Origin: Ascidia mentula
Lineage: Eukaryota; Chordata; Ascidiacea; Phlebobranchia; Ascidiidae
NCBI GenBank assembly: GCA_947561715.1
Contig: OX387197.1
Coordinates: forward strand, 21,664,266-21,728,265
Length of the DNA: 64,000 bases
Reading direction: 5' to 3'
The translations under genes and the position numbers were made by a program. Positions 1 through 11,516 of this stretch are shown here, one piece after another. Each line of letters opens with the position of its first letter. Position 1 is the stretch's first letter. Below the pieces are notes generated by a model, which did not search any database, had not been told where the DNA came from, and was given only the letters and a program-made list of their open reading frames with translations.

Positions 1-33
1 ATTTTATCTTATGCCTATTTATTTTCTTTTCAG

Positions 34-135
34 AATGAACAGCCCAAGATGCTAGCCCATGCTTGTATTGTAATCAATACAAATAATGTTGGGTTCATTG
101 GACTGATGTCCATTGCTGTGGATATCTCTATATAA
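34..135 (+). CDS. Possible 3' terminal exon of an unidentified gene entering from the left edge
   Basis: A pyrimidine-rich tract ends in CAG at 31-33, a good splice acceptor. From there one frame is open for 33 codons (beginning NEQPKMLAHACIVINTNN) and stops with TAA at 133-135. The other two frames stop within a few codons. The encoded tail is hydrophobic towards its end. I do not recognise the protein, and the rest of the gene lies outside the window. The region from here to 7.7 kb shows no other coding sequence I can support. This could be chance, since a 33-codon open stretch is short. Confidence 0.35.
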   Translation, partial: NEQPKMLAHACIVINTNNVGFIGLMSIAVDISI

Positions 136-466
136 AGTAAAGCTACCAAACATATTTGCTTGGTTGGCTGTTCATTATAGTTTGATTTTGTACTTTGCAG
201 CCATAAAAAGTTAACATAGTTGAAATTAATGCCTTAGACAAATTTCTAAAACAACTGTTGACTTTGACATTTTGCATGTTCAACACAAAAATGTGCATGA
301 TATGTATTTCAACTACTTATGCTACTTGATGGTTTCAAATTTGGTTATAGTTAGTGCCATATACAAATTTTCACAGTTGTATTTGTTTTTCTGCATCTCG
401 TTCCAGTCCCTTTCAATTGCCTTTACTATTGTAATACAACTTGGTGCATATATAACTGTGTGGTTT

Positions 467-671
467 GAAACAACACGCATTTCCCGTGTAATGGGCTTGT
501 AGCCGTATACGACACATTACACGCGTGTTGTTTAGGCAGGATCGCAGATTTTCACGGCAAAACAACACGTTAGGTGTGTCAGAACATTCACAGGGAGAAA
601 CAACACGGCTGTTATGCAACACGTGTACAGTGTTGTATACGGCTACAGAATTGCCGTGTTGAAACAACACG
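467..671. repeat. Small foldback (MITE-like) repeat with AACAACACG motifs
   Basis: Perfect 13-bp inverted arms lie at 498-510 and 635-647 (core GTAGCCGTATAC), and pairing extends weakly into the CGTGTTG sequences beside them. The nonamer AACAACACG occurs at 469-477, 561-569, 599-607 and 663-671, and its complement also occurs. The 11-mer GAAACAACACG flanks the structure on both sides in direct orientation (467-477 and 661-671). The layout fits a short non-autonomous palindromic element, but no transposase or target duplication is proven. Confidence 0.5.
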
Positions 672-3600
672 TTTCACTTTTCTAGTGTAATTGGTGCTTG
701 AATTGTGTTTATTCGATAACCAAATAGTAATCGCGAAATAGGTTTAAAAAGTTAAACATAAGTAATAAATCGTTCATGCAAGTACACATGTAGGTTTTTT
801 GTTATGGCCACAACACTTGCCCATTTTACGTGCATTGCAAAAAAACATTATAGTTGTGCCACAAGCATAAAATAACAATGGAAGTGAATCAATGTTTGAA
901 GACTGCTGCTACAAGCCTGGGTTGCGCACAATGCCGGGACCTCGCAACAGACGCATTATGCTCGGTTTGTCGACGGCAAACATGCAAACAGACGGGCCAT
1001 GGCAACCAAATTGCCCCACTTTGCGTCCATTGCATTCACCCGAGAAGGCGGGTCCCGTGGTTTGTCTGGTTTGTCGGTCACACACAATGGACGCACGTAA
1101 ACGAAAACGCGATTTTGGCCTATTTCAAAACACCTATCTCAACCACAAGGAACCCATGGCGCGGTTGGAGGGACAAGTCGGCTTTGAATATGCCCGATGA
1201 TGGGGCCTTGACAGTGGTTATTTCGAGGTGTAGAAAGGTGGGTGAGCTGTTGAACGCTCGTGATGGGGACAATACGTTTCCGTTTCTGGGAATGTCACCT
1301 ATTGTGTCGGGGTATTTAGAAAAGCCGTCGTGCGAACGTGTAATTTTGAATGCTAAGCGGTTGGCGCACGTTTGCCCACTGTCCGAAGAACAGTGAAAGA
1401 ATGCGTGTTTTTTGCGACTTGATCGTTTCCTCTCGCCGTCCTTTAACAAATGACTGACAACTGAGGTTGAAGGACGTGAAAAAAAGCCAGGAAAAACGCC
1501 CAGTGGTAAACTGCTGCATAGTCCAGGAGGTACTGAGGAAATCTACCGACAAACTGATTGACAAAAAGTTAACAGTCAAGGGGTCCATCATCCTTTGTTG
1601 TTACGTGTCTTGTGTCAAAGAGTCAAGATTAAGCACTTCACATTCCTAAACAAACGATACTACATCCATGTATGAGTGAATATCACTGTTATGACAAATC
1701 ATAGTTTCACACTTGAGTTCACTATCGAACGGGGTAGGTCAACAAATCGTCCCGCTGAGCGAATTCCGATCAAGGGGTTCGCAAGGGTCTAACAAATTAG
1801 CTAATCAAGTAATAGCGCACGGTCGATAATCCCTTAAGTGGTGAGCGCGCTTCGCAGTTCGAGTTAAGCGTTATCGATCCGCGAAGTCAATCGGATTTGT
1901 ACGAGATCGATCTGACCAAAGTCACGGAGCGCTGCTTGATTAAAATACATGGAGATGACTTAGAGTGAAAAAGCGGATCGCACTGTGAGATCGTTGGAGA
2001 GCCACGCTGCGATAATCTGGATACAATTTCTCGGGGCATGACTTGAAAAATGCACAACAAGGTTCGTTTTTCGGTAAATTAGGAAACAGAGAAGTTCGAC
2101 TTGACGATGAACGTCAACAAGTGTGAATATAATTCCACTTCCTTCTTGAAGATTGTTGTCGAGAATTTCCAGCGAAAAAAAAAACATTTTCGATTTGCCA
2201 GTTGAGTGTGCAATGGATGTTTAAAAAGCAACAAAGAAACAAAAGTAATCATTATATGTTAGGCTCATACGCAAACCTTAATGGATATTTTGACAAAACA
2301 TTCATCGCGGTTGGAACACGAAACACTCACAAATGCGTTCCTAACCATAATGTTAGCCAGCAGACTATTGAAGGAATCGTCGATCGTATCGTCAGCATTG
2401 CATTGCCTTCATTGCCAACCGATCTTGTTTGGCAAAATCTAATGATACCTTTGTTACATGCAAAGTGACGGAATTCGAGATATGACACAGCGGCGCGAAT
2501 CATTTGATCAAACAACAGCCCGGGTCGCGACAAACAGCGATCACGTCGATGCACTCCCCCATCGTCGCTAAACGCGTTCGACAAACAAGTTAACTTGATA
2601 AGCGGGCGGCATCATCATGGAGGGGAGCAGCATTGCGTTGACTTTGCTCATTAGGCTGAGACCTGGACAAACAGGTTCACGACCCGATCAGGACAGAGCT
2701 CGACTTGTCCCCCAAGCAAAGGACAAACATATTGGTTTAGTAAACTTGTGCTCCACAAAACTCGCAGACGATGAGGAGTTTTCGAAATGAAAACACCACT
2801 GTTCAATTATTCACGTGGTACAGCTGCAGTGATCTAGCCGATTCATTTTTCTAAACAATAAGAAAACGATGAGGTAATACGGAAAGCTGATTACCACCAC
2901 TTACAGACAAAAAACGTGTTCGCCTTTTCATTTCCAGCTACAGCCGATTGACATCGACCTAACACGAAAAAACGTAAATCGCGCTCGCTGAATCCGACCG
3001 CTTAAACGGGCGAATTGACAAACCAGTTCACAGCTATTGCTGAAGCTGTCCGTCAACTGAAGACCAACTCAGAACGATTGGCGGGCATTGAACGATCCGT
3101 GTGGTCTTCCTAAGCATCCACGACGTGACATAATCTTTAATCAAAGCCGTTTAGCTGCGTCATAACTCATCGGCTGATCTCGCCTACCGCGCAGTCTTCC
3201 TTGTGAGGTCCGTAATCAGCCTCGAAACGGATAATTTTAAACCTTTGGTTAGTTTGTCTGATGTTTTGGGTGAAAACACGGCGCTGTGGCGGAAGGGCAG
3301 TAATGCAGACGCATTTGCTGATCGCGGTACGTGTGGTCCCTCTTCACTGCGGGATCGCTAAGCCCGAATTTGGGCAAAGCATTAAATCTGGGCCGAGGTC
3401 GTTTATCTCAAGAGAAAAGGCTTTTTGGGTAACAAGTTCGTGTAAAAAAATCCACAAACAGCTTCTGTAACACTTGAAACCAAGAGAGCAACATTAACAT
3501 ATCTTCTTCTGAAAGAAGGTACAATATCTTCCCAAGACCTAAGCTCGTGGCGAGCTTTCTTGGGAGTTCTGGAGCACGTGGCATCCCTCGCCACTTCGGC

Positions 3601-6600
3601 CCCACGACCTCGTCACTATTGTGTTTCCGACCCATTCAGACCACAATCAGATGTGAGATATTGCCCGGATCACGCTCAACCGAGTTTTCAAGCGCTCGTA
3701 ACCGCTGATGTGAACAGTTGAGCAGTCCAACGGTTTGTCCGAGTCTCGGGAGCAGTTAACGTCGGTCTATAATGACAGTTGCAAGGGCCCGCGACGCTAT
3801 GGGTGGCTACACTTTTACCACAAGGCAATTACTTGACACCGGCGAGTCTAATTGTGGAAACGCTTATAAATGGTGGTCTATTGTTTTAGCGTCGACCGCG
3901 GTGTGTCATCTGTCAAGCGATGCGGCACAGAATGCGACATGCACCGATACATGACCTCCATAACCACGTCTGCACTTAATCATTTTGCTCTGTCGCAAAC
4001 AACAGGTTTCAAAAGGCTTCCTTGTGCAATTTTGCGAAATTCTTGGCTTCGTAAATTTAAAAATGAAATTTTACCCGCTTTGTAGCGGTAACTGCTAAAA
4101 ATCGACAGCCAAAAAATAGAAGTACCTTTTGCCAAGTCTGGGTTGGGGTTAAATTGACACCACAAATACAGGAGTACAATAGCTTCCTCAGTACGGAAGG
4201 CGGCAAGGTGATGACGTATGCTGGTAGTGACATCCGAGAGGACGGGACGCGTGTTTAGACGACAAATTTCGAGCATGAGAAAGCGCTACAAGGTTTGTTG
4301 TATAGACCATTGTCGCTCGTCACTTTGTATGTTGGTTGTCACATATTTCGTAACCACTTTGTGTGGCATACCAACCACGTTGATTTCACCTTCTGACAAC
4401 GTCTACGAAGAGCTGCGCTGACGTTAACTGCAGGTGCAGGTGCAGGAACCGCCAAAATCGTGCGGTTTTGATGTACAGATGCTTGCTGTGCTTACGGCGT
4501 AACGGAATATTCAAGTAAATTCGAAATGTCGATCACATTGGCAACGACTTCAGATTTTGAAACCAAAGCATGACGGAATAATTTCCGTGTTTACATTGGT
4601 GTGTTATTGGACACATAAGATGCGAACATACGTTGAAAATTCCCCTTTCACTGACTTTCAGAAAATCGACAACAAAACCTACTTCGGGCACCAGTACCAG
4701 AGGAACCTGCAATTTTCCACACAATACACTGGCATTGGTCACGCAGTTTTCACATTGAATAGAAATGTCCCGCATTGACACAGCAGCAGGTCTAACCCCA
4801 CACGTCGCCCAAGGTTGTCATTACACGCCTGTGTGCCCCACAATGCATCCTAAGCTCCAGATTTTGCGAACCTCCAAGCTACTTTCTATAACAATTTTAT
4901 TATTGCACGATTGTTTATGTCCAGACCACAGCACGTGACTGGGGTCGACCTTTGCTTTGTTATGGCGTGGTGCTTAACGTCTCCGGTTGGCGCGTTATTA
5001 ATATGAGCTGAAAGACAACCAAGCGTTTGAAGTTTTGCCAATTAAGATATAGTGGACATTAGGCTTGTGAGATATAAACCATGGTACGAACAAAGTTTTC
5101 ATTGTTGGAACAGAACATTGAGTGGGACAAATCCATCTGCATATATTCGACTTTATATTGAATAACATTACATACGTCACATATGGGAGAGATCATACGT
5201 AACAGTCCATATTGAATGGTTTCTTCGTCATAATAAATACATCACATCCAAGTCCCCAGGTTTTGCCCTGATTTGGTAACGCTATTAAGAAATGACGTCA
5301 TGTAATGCGGTAAGTCACAGCGGTCATTGAACGGAGACCCTTGAACGAATTTAAACGAGACCAGAGTTCAATTTCAGAGGAAACGCAGGTCGCGCGTTCG
5401 TTGCTCGCCTTGCGCTTAAATGCGCACCACGTCATTCATGTTAGGCCGTGCATCTAGAGGAAAGTGGTTTGTCACAGAGAACCGGAACTTGACGTGGTAT
5501 TCGAACAATTTCAGGCGATTTCTTCGCTGTGATTTTGGATCGAAATCTGACACATCTTGTAAAACTTGGCTCCGTTGCAACCCAGCAACCACAGCGCTCA
5601 AGTCAGAAACGCGTCGCCGGCAGTAGAAATTACATTTAACCATGTTGCAGGATTCCATGTCGGCCAAACAACGAAAAATCACCACCACATGAGGAAATGC
5701 GATCATTCGGGATTTTAATAAAAGCGTTAACTTAAGGCATTCTTAAATCAGCCCCCGGCCGTAATCTATAGTCAACCAAACCCATTCAAGTCAAAGCCTT
5801 CGCGACCGCATTACTCTATCCGTAAGCTCACAATAGTTATGGATCACAGGCAAGCCCCAGTCTTACAGCCGCCTTTCGTGCGATTCAAGCGTGTTTCGGA
5901 ACGCGAAAAAGCGTACACACGTACAGGCTCAGCTCCGCCCTTATCTGCACAAGGAATCTGTACACACAGCAACGCGCCGCGACCGTAAAGGGACGATAAC
6001 TGTACGTTCAGATCGAATTGAACTCGTGTCGACGGCGTTTGGGTTCCTTTTAGGAAGTACGGAAGCCAGATATGAGAACACGCCTCTGAGGGCCAGGTTA
6101 GAATGTAGCAATCGCTATTAGGGCCGGATTTGATGCCACTGCCTCAAACCATTTATAATTATTTTCGAAGTGATATCGTATATCGCATTTAGTTCAGTTG
6201 GGAAAAATCGTATCAACAAAATATTTTAGACACAAATAAGTAAAAACAATTTCCCAATGCTAACAGACGTATGTATTCCAAAAAGAAAAAGCCTGCCAGG
6301 ATTTCGTAGTCTTATGCAACACGTATGTTGACCGTGCATTTCAACGATCACCTGCATTAGAGACACCCTTTACTTAAAAGCGACAGTTAAACGGCGCAGC
6401 GCGAAGGAAACCTGCAGGCTCATAAGTCCGAGACCCGACGATTAACCCGCGTAAGCCCAAAAGCGGGCGTATAATCAACGGGCTCTGGTGCTGCTTGCCA
6501 GTTGCTCGCCACCGTTTCACCGCCGGCGTAAATTTCTTTGCGAGCGCAGTCAAGAAGACGGTCGTTTCCGCGATGCTCAAGTCGTCGAAGGCCGTGACTA

Positions 6601-7761
6601 ACGACATCCACGTTTTTTGTCCCTCGGGCGCGCGCAGACGCCGATTTAAGTAATGGTCACTTTGCCAAGGTGGCCCGTGAAACTGTAGCGGATGAAATGG
6701 ACGCGTATGTGTAATAAAGGAAGATTCCAATGATGTTTCTTTGACCACGCCCAAGTTTGCAAATATATGACAAATGGTCTGTTGACATGTGCTAAACTGT
6801 TGATTTGCTTAACTTTTTTCAGTGGAAATGCATAATTCAGTATTTTCTCAAAAAGTGGTTATTTAAACCTTTACCCTGTTGCGAATAATTAAATTTGGAA
6901 TTCGGCAAAAAAGGAAGCACGCAAATGTTTTACAAAAACGACTGCAGCAACCACTGTGGAAAGTATTGTGAATTAAGCGAATGTATTGCGACTAAGTTTT
7001 GACTTATACCTTGGGGATTCAAAAGCTCGCGACAGCACGTCAAACAACGTACAATGAATCAATCCATTTGGTCGAAACCGCGAGCTGTGTTGGCGGATTA
7101 TTGGGTCCGATGAGAAACGCATTAGCGCGGCCTCAAGGCACAGTTGCCCGATTTGCGCCAAATACCAAAGCAATTCAAAGCGAGGAACAACCCTTGCAGG
7201 CGGGACTGCTCAATCGTAGGCGACGGTAGGGTGTACGGGCGTGAACGCAGGATAGTTGTTGACATACCTCAAGTGCCTTTTATCGGCGCGTACAGGCGGG
7301 CGAGCAAGGGCCAATGAAAAGATCACGACATTTAATAAAGGCGTGCAACGGGGGCTATACTGCCGACTCCCTTCGAAAAATTTGCGAATTCTTTTCTGCG
7401 TTCCGGTGGAATAAATTAACACTGCATGTGGAAGGATGCCGGGCGGTGACGTTAAACGAAGCCCAGCGCAGTGCTCACAACGAGTACGGGCTTGCGTCAG
7501 ACAAGCCGGAAACCAAAAGGCTCGGCGCATCATAAAACGCATCAGCGGCCTTGATCAGCGCTCACGACGAAAAACGCACAGGTGCTTGTCTGCGCGTGCT
7601 GCGAAAGGCACGAGGGGTCGCGGCGGGAGATACTCGTCCCGAACACGGCCTTTCTCTCTCTCAAAACCCGATGTTCGAGCCACCGCGGCGGGCTCATGTT
7701 ACAATCATGATTGCTGTTCTCAGGGGCAAAACATTACACATTACGAGTCACGCCAAAGAGA
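672..7761. other. Long region without a recognisable gene
   Basis: Many short open frames occur on both strands, the longest being 180 codons at 854-1396. None shows a recognisable domain, a set of exons in phase, or similarity to the rest of the window. GC and CpG content look higher between about 850 and 7800 than in the AT-rich sequence around it. A small GCAGGT triple repeat sits at about 4430-4445. It may hold regulatory DNA or untranslated exons, which I cannot show from sequence alone. Confidence 0.4.
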
Positions 7762-8790
7762 TTACAAGCACGCAGTCTGACCTTCGATAACGGCTTGCGT
7801 GTTTTCCAGGTTTGCTAGGGTAATGTGAACCAACGACGCTGAGAGTACCAGTCTGTTGTTGAGGCGATTTAGAAAAAATATTCGGGTATCTTCATCTCCC
7901 ACCTAAAATTAAAACAATGTCGTGCTGCAATCCATGGGAGCCCAAAAGCATTTTACAAGTTGATGATATATTTTCCAAAATCAGGCACAAGGCACAAAAA
8001 TGAATGTAAATACTATATTGGAGATGTTAAAATTTTTCTTTGCTTTTACTTTTAATTAGAACACTGTTTTTTACTTTTAATTAGAACATTGACTCAAATG
8101 TCGCCAAATATGATATCTATCTACTAATCAAGTACAACTTTCTAAAATTGTTACTTACATCAGAGTCACAGTACATAATGTTGCCCAAGCCGTATATATC
8201 GACTGTCTCACGTTTGAAAAGAAAACCTTCATTTCCTAGTTTATTTGATCTCACAAGATCTTGTGAGAACTTCTTTCCCTTCATGATCCTCCAAATCTTT
8301 TGAAATATATACACACAGTTAAAAACATTGCAATGGTGTTCAAGAGTTAATTGCCAGAGAAACTTGTTTAAATATGAAGTTAATCCCTTTATTGACCCCT
8401 AATCCTTTCAAAATCAGATTAAATCTAATTACCTCATTAACTCTGCATGAAATTAAATTATTTTTATTGTATGTTTATACCAGAAAATTCAGAAATATTA
8501 TGATTTACTTTTAGTAATGTCATAACTAAAATATAGCATGCCTTCTTGTATCTATACCATACCTGAATGTTGCATTTGTAAGACCCTGCCCTTTCACTGT
8601 CACAACTTTTAACGGTTCCAGTAAGAATAACCATTGATGTGGCATTCTTTTCTACTGTGGTGAGGTCAATGCAGTTTGTATTCCGTTTTCCAGGCATAGA
8701 TAACATAACACCTCTTGCATATCTCGAGGCTTCAGTACCCAATGTGAGGTACCCCATACAAAACAATACAACGATAACTAAAGTTTTCAT
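7762..8790 (-). CDS. Small secreted agrin N-terminal (NtA)-domain protein, 168 aa
   Basis: Three minus-strand exons join in phase 0: 8790-8563, 8296-8159 and 7902-7762. The ATG at 8788-8790 opens a signal peptide (MKTLVIVVLFCMGYLTLGTEA). The rest follows the NtA domain of agrin, the TIMP-like fold that binds laminin: VILTGTV at residues 54-60, YKCNIQIWRIMKGK across the first junction (71-84), YGLGNIMYCD (111-120), DTRIFF (127-132) and SLVHITLANL (145-154). Cys40 and Cys119 sit where agrin has its NtA disulfide; Cys63, Cys73 and Cys167 are extra or partly conserved. Agrin continues into follistatin, laminin-EGF and LamG domains. Here the frame stops with TAA right after the final NtA strand and helix, and I see no follistatin exon in the next 7.7 kb. 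It therefore looks like a free-standing secreted matrix protein, though a missed splice to distant exons is possible. The family call is strong; the stand-alone architecture is inferred. Confidence 0.78.
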
Positions 8791-9642
8791 TGTACGAGTG
8801 TATAAATCCAAAGTGGTTTTACAGTTTCCGTTCTGGGAAAACATGATTTCTTTGTGCTTCAAGTCTGGTTATTGTCAGAGCACAACAGACCAAGAATCAC
8901 CTCTGCCTTTAGCTGATCTTTGGTAGCTTAAATCCAACTTCAGAAGAGCTATTACATTCTCAAGACCAGACACATTTTGTGCTTAAAGAATCTGAAAAAA
9001 TGTTATGTTTTGCTTAAAATGTCCCTGAATAGACATTAAAAAAATAACGACTTTTATTGCCAATGGATGTACAGTTCTGACACGAAGTAGTAACAAAACT
9101 CGAAAATCTGTAGCCTATGAATGACAAAGAAAATCTTACAAATTCATGTTTTTACGAAATTGGAGAGCTGCGTATGCACAACTACAATCACCAAAAAACG
9201 GTGTACCAACACACTGTCATGCAATAATCACTCATAATAGTTATAAAACTGGCAACAAAAGCGGTTTTAATTGTCCAAACCTTACAATCAAAAATCAACC
9301 ATTCAAACACCTGAAAAGCTTGGATCGCTGCCTTAAAAGTCGCAGTAAATACAAGTCACTGTTACAATCAACAACACACGTCAGCGCTAACAACTGTCAC
9401 ATTCCTTCGCAGCTCAGTCCGTAGTTCTGGCATGACCGCGATTTGCCTGCGAGACGCCGCAGTCGCGAAGTTTGTTTTCCCTTCGTCGGGCAGACAAACA
9501 AACAACACAGCACTCTAGCGACATGTAACGGTAAAGCATGTACGAAAATTTGGAAAACGAGACTTACGTGGACAAGTCGGGTACGACGAAAAAAGAAAGA
9601 AGGCAAATCGCCTTTTTGGATATCTCGCTCGGAAAATGCTAC
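8791..9642. other. Upstream region of the NtA gene, no gene seen
   Basis: AT-rich up to about 9400, then a GC-richer patch at 9420-9640. No exon, domain or clear core promoter motif could be identified. The promoter and 5' leader of the minus-strand NtA gene must lie in the part nearest 8791. Confidence 0.4.
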
Positions 9643-9860
9643 TACACCGGGTCACAAAGTTTTTTTCCAAACTTGATCCACATATAAGCCTTTTTAGAAA
9701 ATAAATCTGAACGAATTTTAATGATTCCGCCTGTTATTTTTGGTTATATATTTAACTTGAAATACTACCCGAAATCGTAACTTTAATACTCGCACAGATT
9801 TCTATGTTACATAGGCTTATATGTGAATCAAGTTTGGAAAACAAATTGTGACCCGGTGTA
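9643..9860. repeat. Foldback MITE-like element with 48-bp inverted arms
   Basis: The left arm 9643-9690 (starting TACACCGGGTCACAAA) is nearly the reverse complement of the right arm 9813-9860 (ending TTGTGACCCGGTGTA). Only a few mismatches and one-base indels separate them. The 122-bp centre is AT-rich and non-coding. This is the form of a small non-autonomous DNA transposon or snapback element. I could not identify a clean target-site duplication, so its family is open. Confidence 0.65.
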
Positions 9861-10067
9861 AAAGTATCTTCCATCTCTCTCACGCATGCTATCAGATGGG
9901 AACTCTCGCAATCTGGCTTGTGTTGCCCTATACCCAAACGATCGCGAACTTTTATCGTATAATCGCAAACTAGTGATAATATAACTTAATAATCTGTTCT
10001 TCTGGCAAAGATAAAATGTAACTTTATTCACCGACGTTTCGCCTGTTATTCAACAACACTCCGCAGT

Positions 10068-10370
10068 TTGGTGTCGCACACCATTGTCATGGAGGTAGCG
10101 GAACCAAAAGGAGTGGTTTATTCAATTCCATGTGGAGAGTGCGAGGGTGTCTACATCGGGGAAACCGGAAGAGCCTTGAAAACCAGAATTAAGGAGCACC
10201 GCCGCGACGTTGCGTCGAAAGACGCAAATAAGACAGCGTTAGCCAAGCATGCTGCCTTAAAAGGTCATCAGATCGCCTTTGACAAGGCTAAGGAAAAGGA
10301 GGTGGACCATACAAAGCGCCTCTTCCTAGAAGCGCTCCACATCCACAAGAACAAAAGCAACAAAAACATT
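10068..10370 (+). mobile_element. Penelope-like retroelement fragment: GIY-YIG endonuclease domain
   Basis: One frame encodes a GIY-YIG endonuclease core: GVVYSIPCGECEGVYIGETG, followed by RALKTRIKEHRRDV and a later KGHQIAFDKAKEKEVDHTKRLFLEALHI. Two cysteines between the GIY and YIG motifs, plus YIGETGR and KTRxKEH, are typical of the C-terminal endonuclease of Penelope-like elements. No reverse transcriptase lies upstream in this window, and the frame runs out into AT-rich sequence after about 10370, so this is a 5'-truncated dead copy. CGACGTTTCGCC, just upstream at about 10031-10042, resembles a motif common near the ends of such elements. A chromosomal GIY-YIG gene is unlikely given the lack of a start, introns or other domains. 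Confidence 0.7.
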
Positions 10371-10596
10371 ATATTAGTGATAATATGTTTGTGTTGGTTG
10401 AACTATACAGTTAGGAAAATGAGTTTTTATCATTGCAAATTTCAAACTGATCTGCTGCAACACCAGGGACACCTCTGACCCAGGATGCCGCCCAAAGTAT
10501 GGTGCATCCTGCACCTAAATTGCAACAGTGAACCTGTAAGACGCTAAATTGCGTGCTCATATGCTGCATGTTGCTTTTCGCGCGTGAGAGAGTTCG

Positions 10597-10753
10597 TAGG
10601 CTTGGCAGCCCAGGCATTGCAGCCTAGCTGGATCAGCCGCTTTTTCCTGACAATCCGGAGCAAGATATGAAAAATCAAGCTCCCGGTGAGGTTTGAACTC
10701 TCGACCCTGGGCCAACCAGGCCCATAGCTCTACCAACTGAGCTACAGGAGCTC
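10597..10753 (-). repeat. tRNA-derived SINE, nearly complete copy
   Basis: Read on the minus strand from 10753, the first 75 nt form a tRNA-like head: an A box around TAGCTCAGTTGG, a B-box-like GAGTTCAAACC, acceptor-stem partners GCTCCTG and CGGGAGC, and an anticodon arm TGGGC/GCCCA around a 7-nt loop. After the head comes a body shared with other copies in this window (AAAAAGCGGCTGATCCAGCTAGGCTGCAATGCCTGGGCTGCCAAGCC, in 20-base or shorter shared blocks). The repeated body shows that this is a SINE and not a functional tRNA gene. Other copies or pieces are at 10965-11516 (split), 54917-55025, 55030-55098 and 58178-58225. Confidence 0.75.
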
Positions 10754-10964
10754 AGTAGTTTTACGGGGTATATTGTGGCCAAGGTACACTGGTGCGCAAG
10801 CCCACAATTTGCCAGCCAATCTTCACATATACTTAGGGGATCTCTACCACCGTATCAGATAATTCAATAATATTTCATGCAATGGCATGATTGACAGGAT
10901 CGCCTCACTGAGCAGGTCCTTGCTTGCCGATCGCAGCTATCATATCGTGATCATTAGGTTTGCT

Positions 10965-11516
10965 GGCTTGACAGCCCTGGCATTGCAACTGTAACATACG
11001 TCACAGAAACCAGTGCTTGAATTGCGTAATGTTTTGCGCGCAGCTTTGCACATGTAATGCATAATCCCATAATGTGACCCAAATGATTTAGCCATCGAAT
11101 ATTCTCGAGTAAAGTGATTCATTTAACATCCTGTTTACCACATTAAATGTTCTCCTATGCTTATGTCACATCACACCTATGTTCCTGAAATATATTACTT
11201 CAAGCGCCTCATGATATCACGTGACATTATTGACCAATCAGCTCTCATAATGGAGAGCGTTAAAGAGCCCAGTTTAAACCGGTAAATTCATTCTATTTGC
11301 TGCCATTCTATTTGATTCCATTCGATTCTACTTGTTTCATCGGATTACTGTTACACTGCTATTATTACTGAGACTCTACAAGCTATTCGCCGACTTGGGA
11401 TTTATTCCCACAGCCTGATAATAAACTGTTTATTCGGATACAACGGTTTGCTGGTGAGGTAAAAACCTTACACAACCTAGCTGGATCAGCCACTTTTTCT
11501 TGACAAGTCGGAGCAA
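10965..11516 (-). repeat. SINE fragment split by a solo LTR
   Basis: The body of the window's tRNA-derived SINE begins at 10965 (GCTTGACAGCCCTGGCATTG), breaks off at 10989, and resumes at 11476 (CTAGCTGGATCAGCCACTTT) to about 11516. Removing the inserted piece restores the expected order ATTGCAACCTAGCTGG. The two halves are therefore one older SINE copy interrupted by the 482-bp LTR described next. Confidence 0.7.
10990..11471. mobile_element. Solo LTR of an LTR retrotransposon, with CAAC target duplication
   Basis: The 482-bp sequence starts TGTAACATACGTC and ends AAACCTTACA, the TG...CA ends of an LTR. It is flanked by the 4-bp direct repeat CAAC (10986-10989 and 11472-11475). An AATAAA signal lies near the 3' end (around 11421). 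No retrotransposon internal region is present, so it is a solo LTR left by recombination between two LTRs. The 4-bp duplication is compatible with Gypsy-type integration. The first ~350 bp recur at 39394-39745, inside an intron of the right claudin-like gene. Confidence 0.72.

Noticed and set aside
854..1396. 180-codon open frame, the longest in the left region
   Set aside because: No recognisable domain, no neighbouring exons in phase, and competing open frames on the other strand. Cysteine and arginine richness looks like a by-product of local base composition.
6374..6754. 126-codon minus-strand open frame
   Set aside because: Another frame is open over the same bases and no motif is visible. 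A GC-richer patch makes chance open frames likely.
10678..10752. Apparent tRNA gene on the minus strand
   Set aside because: It has A- and B-box-like sequences and partial stems, but a T-stem mismatch and a downstream body shared with other copies show that it is the head of a SINE.
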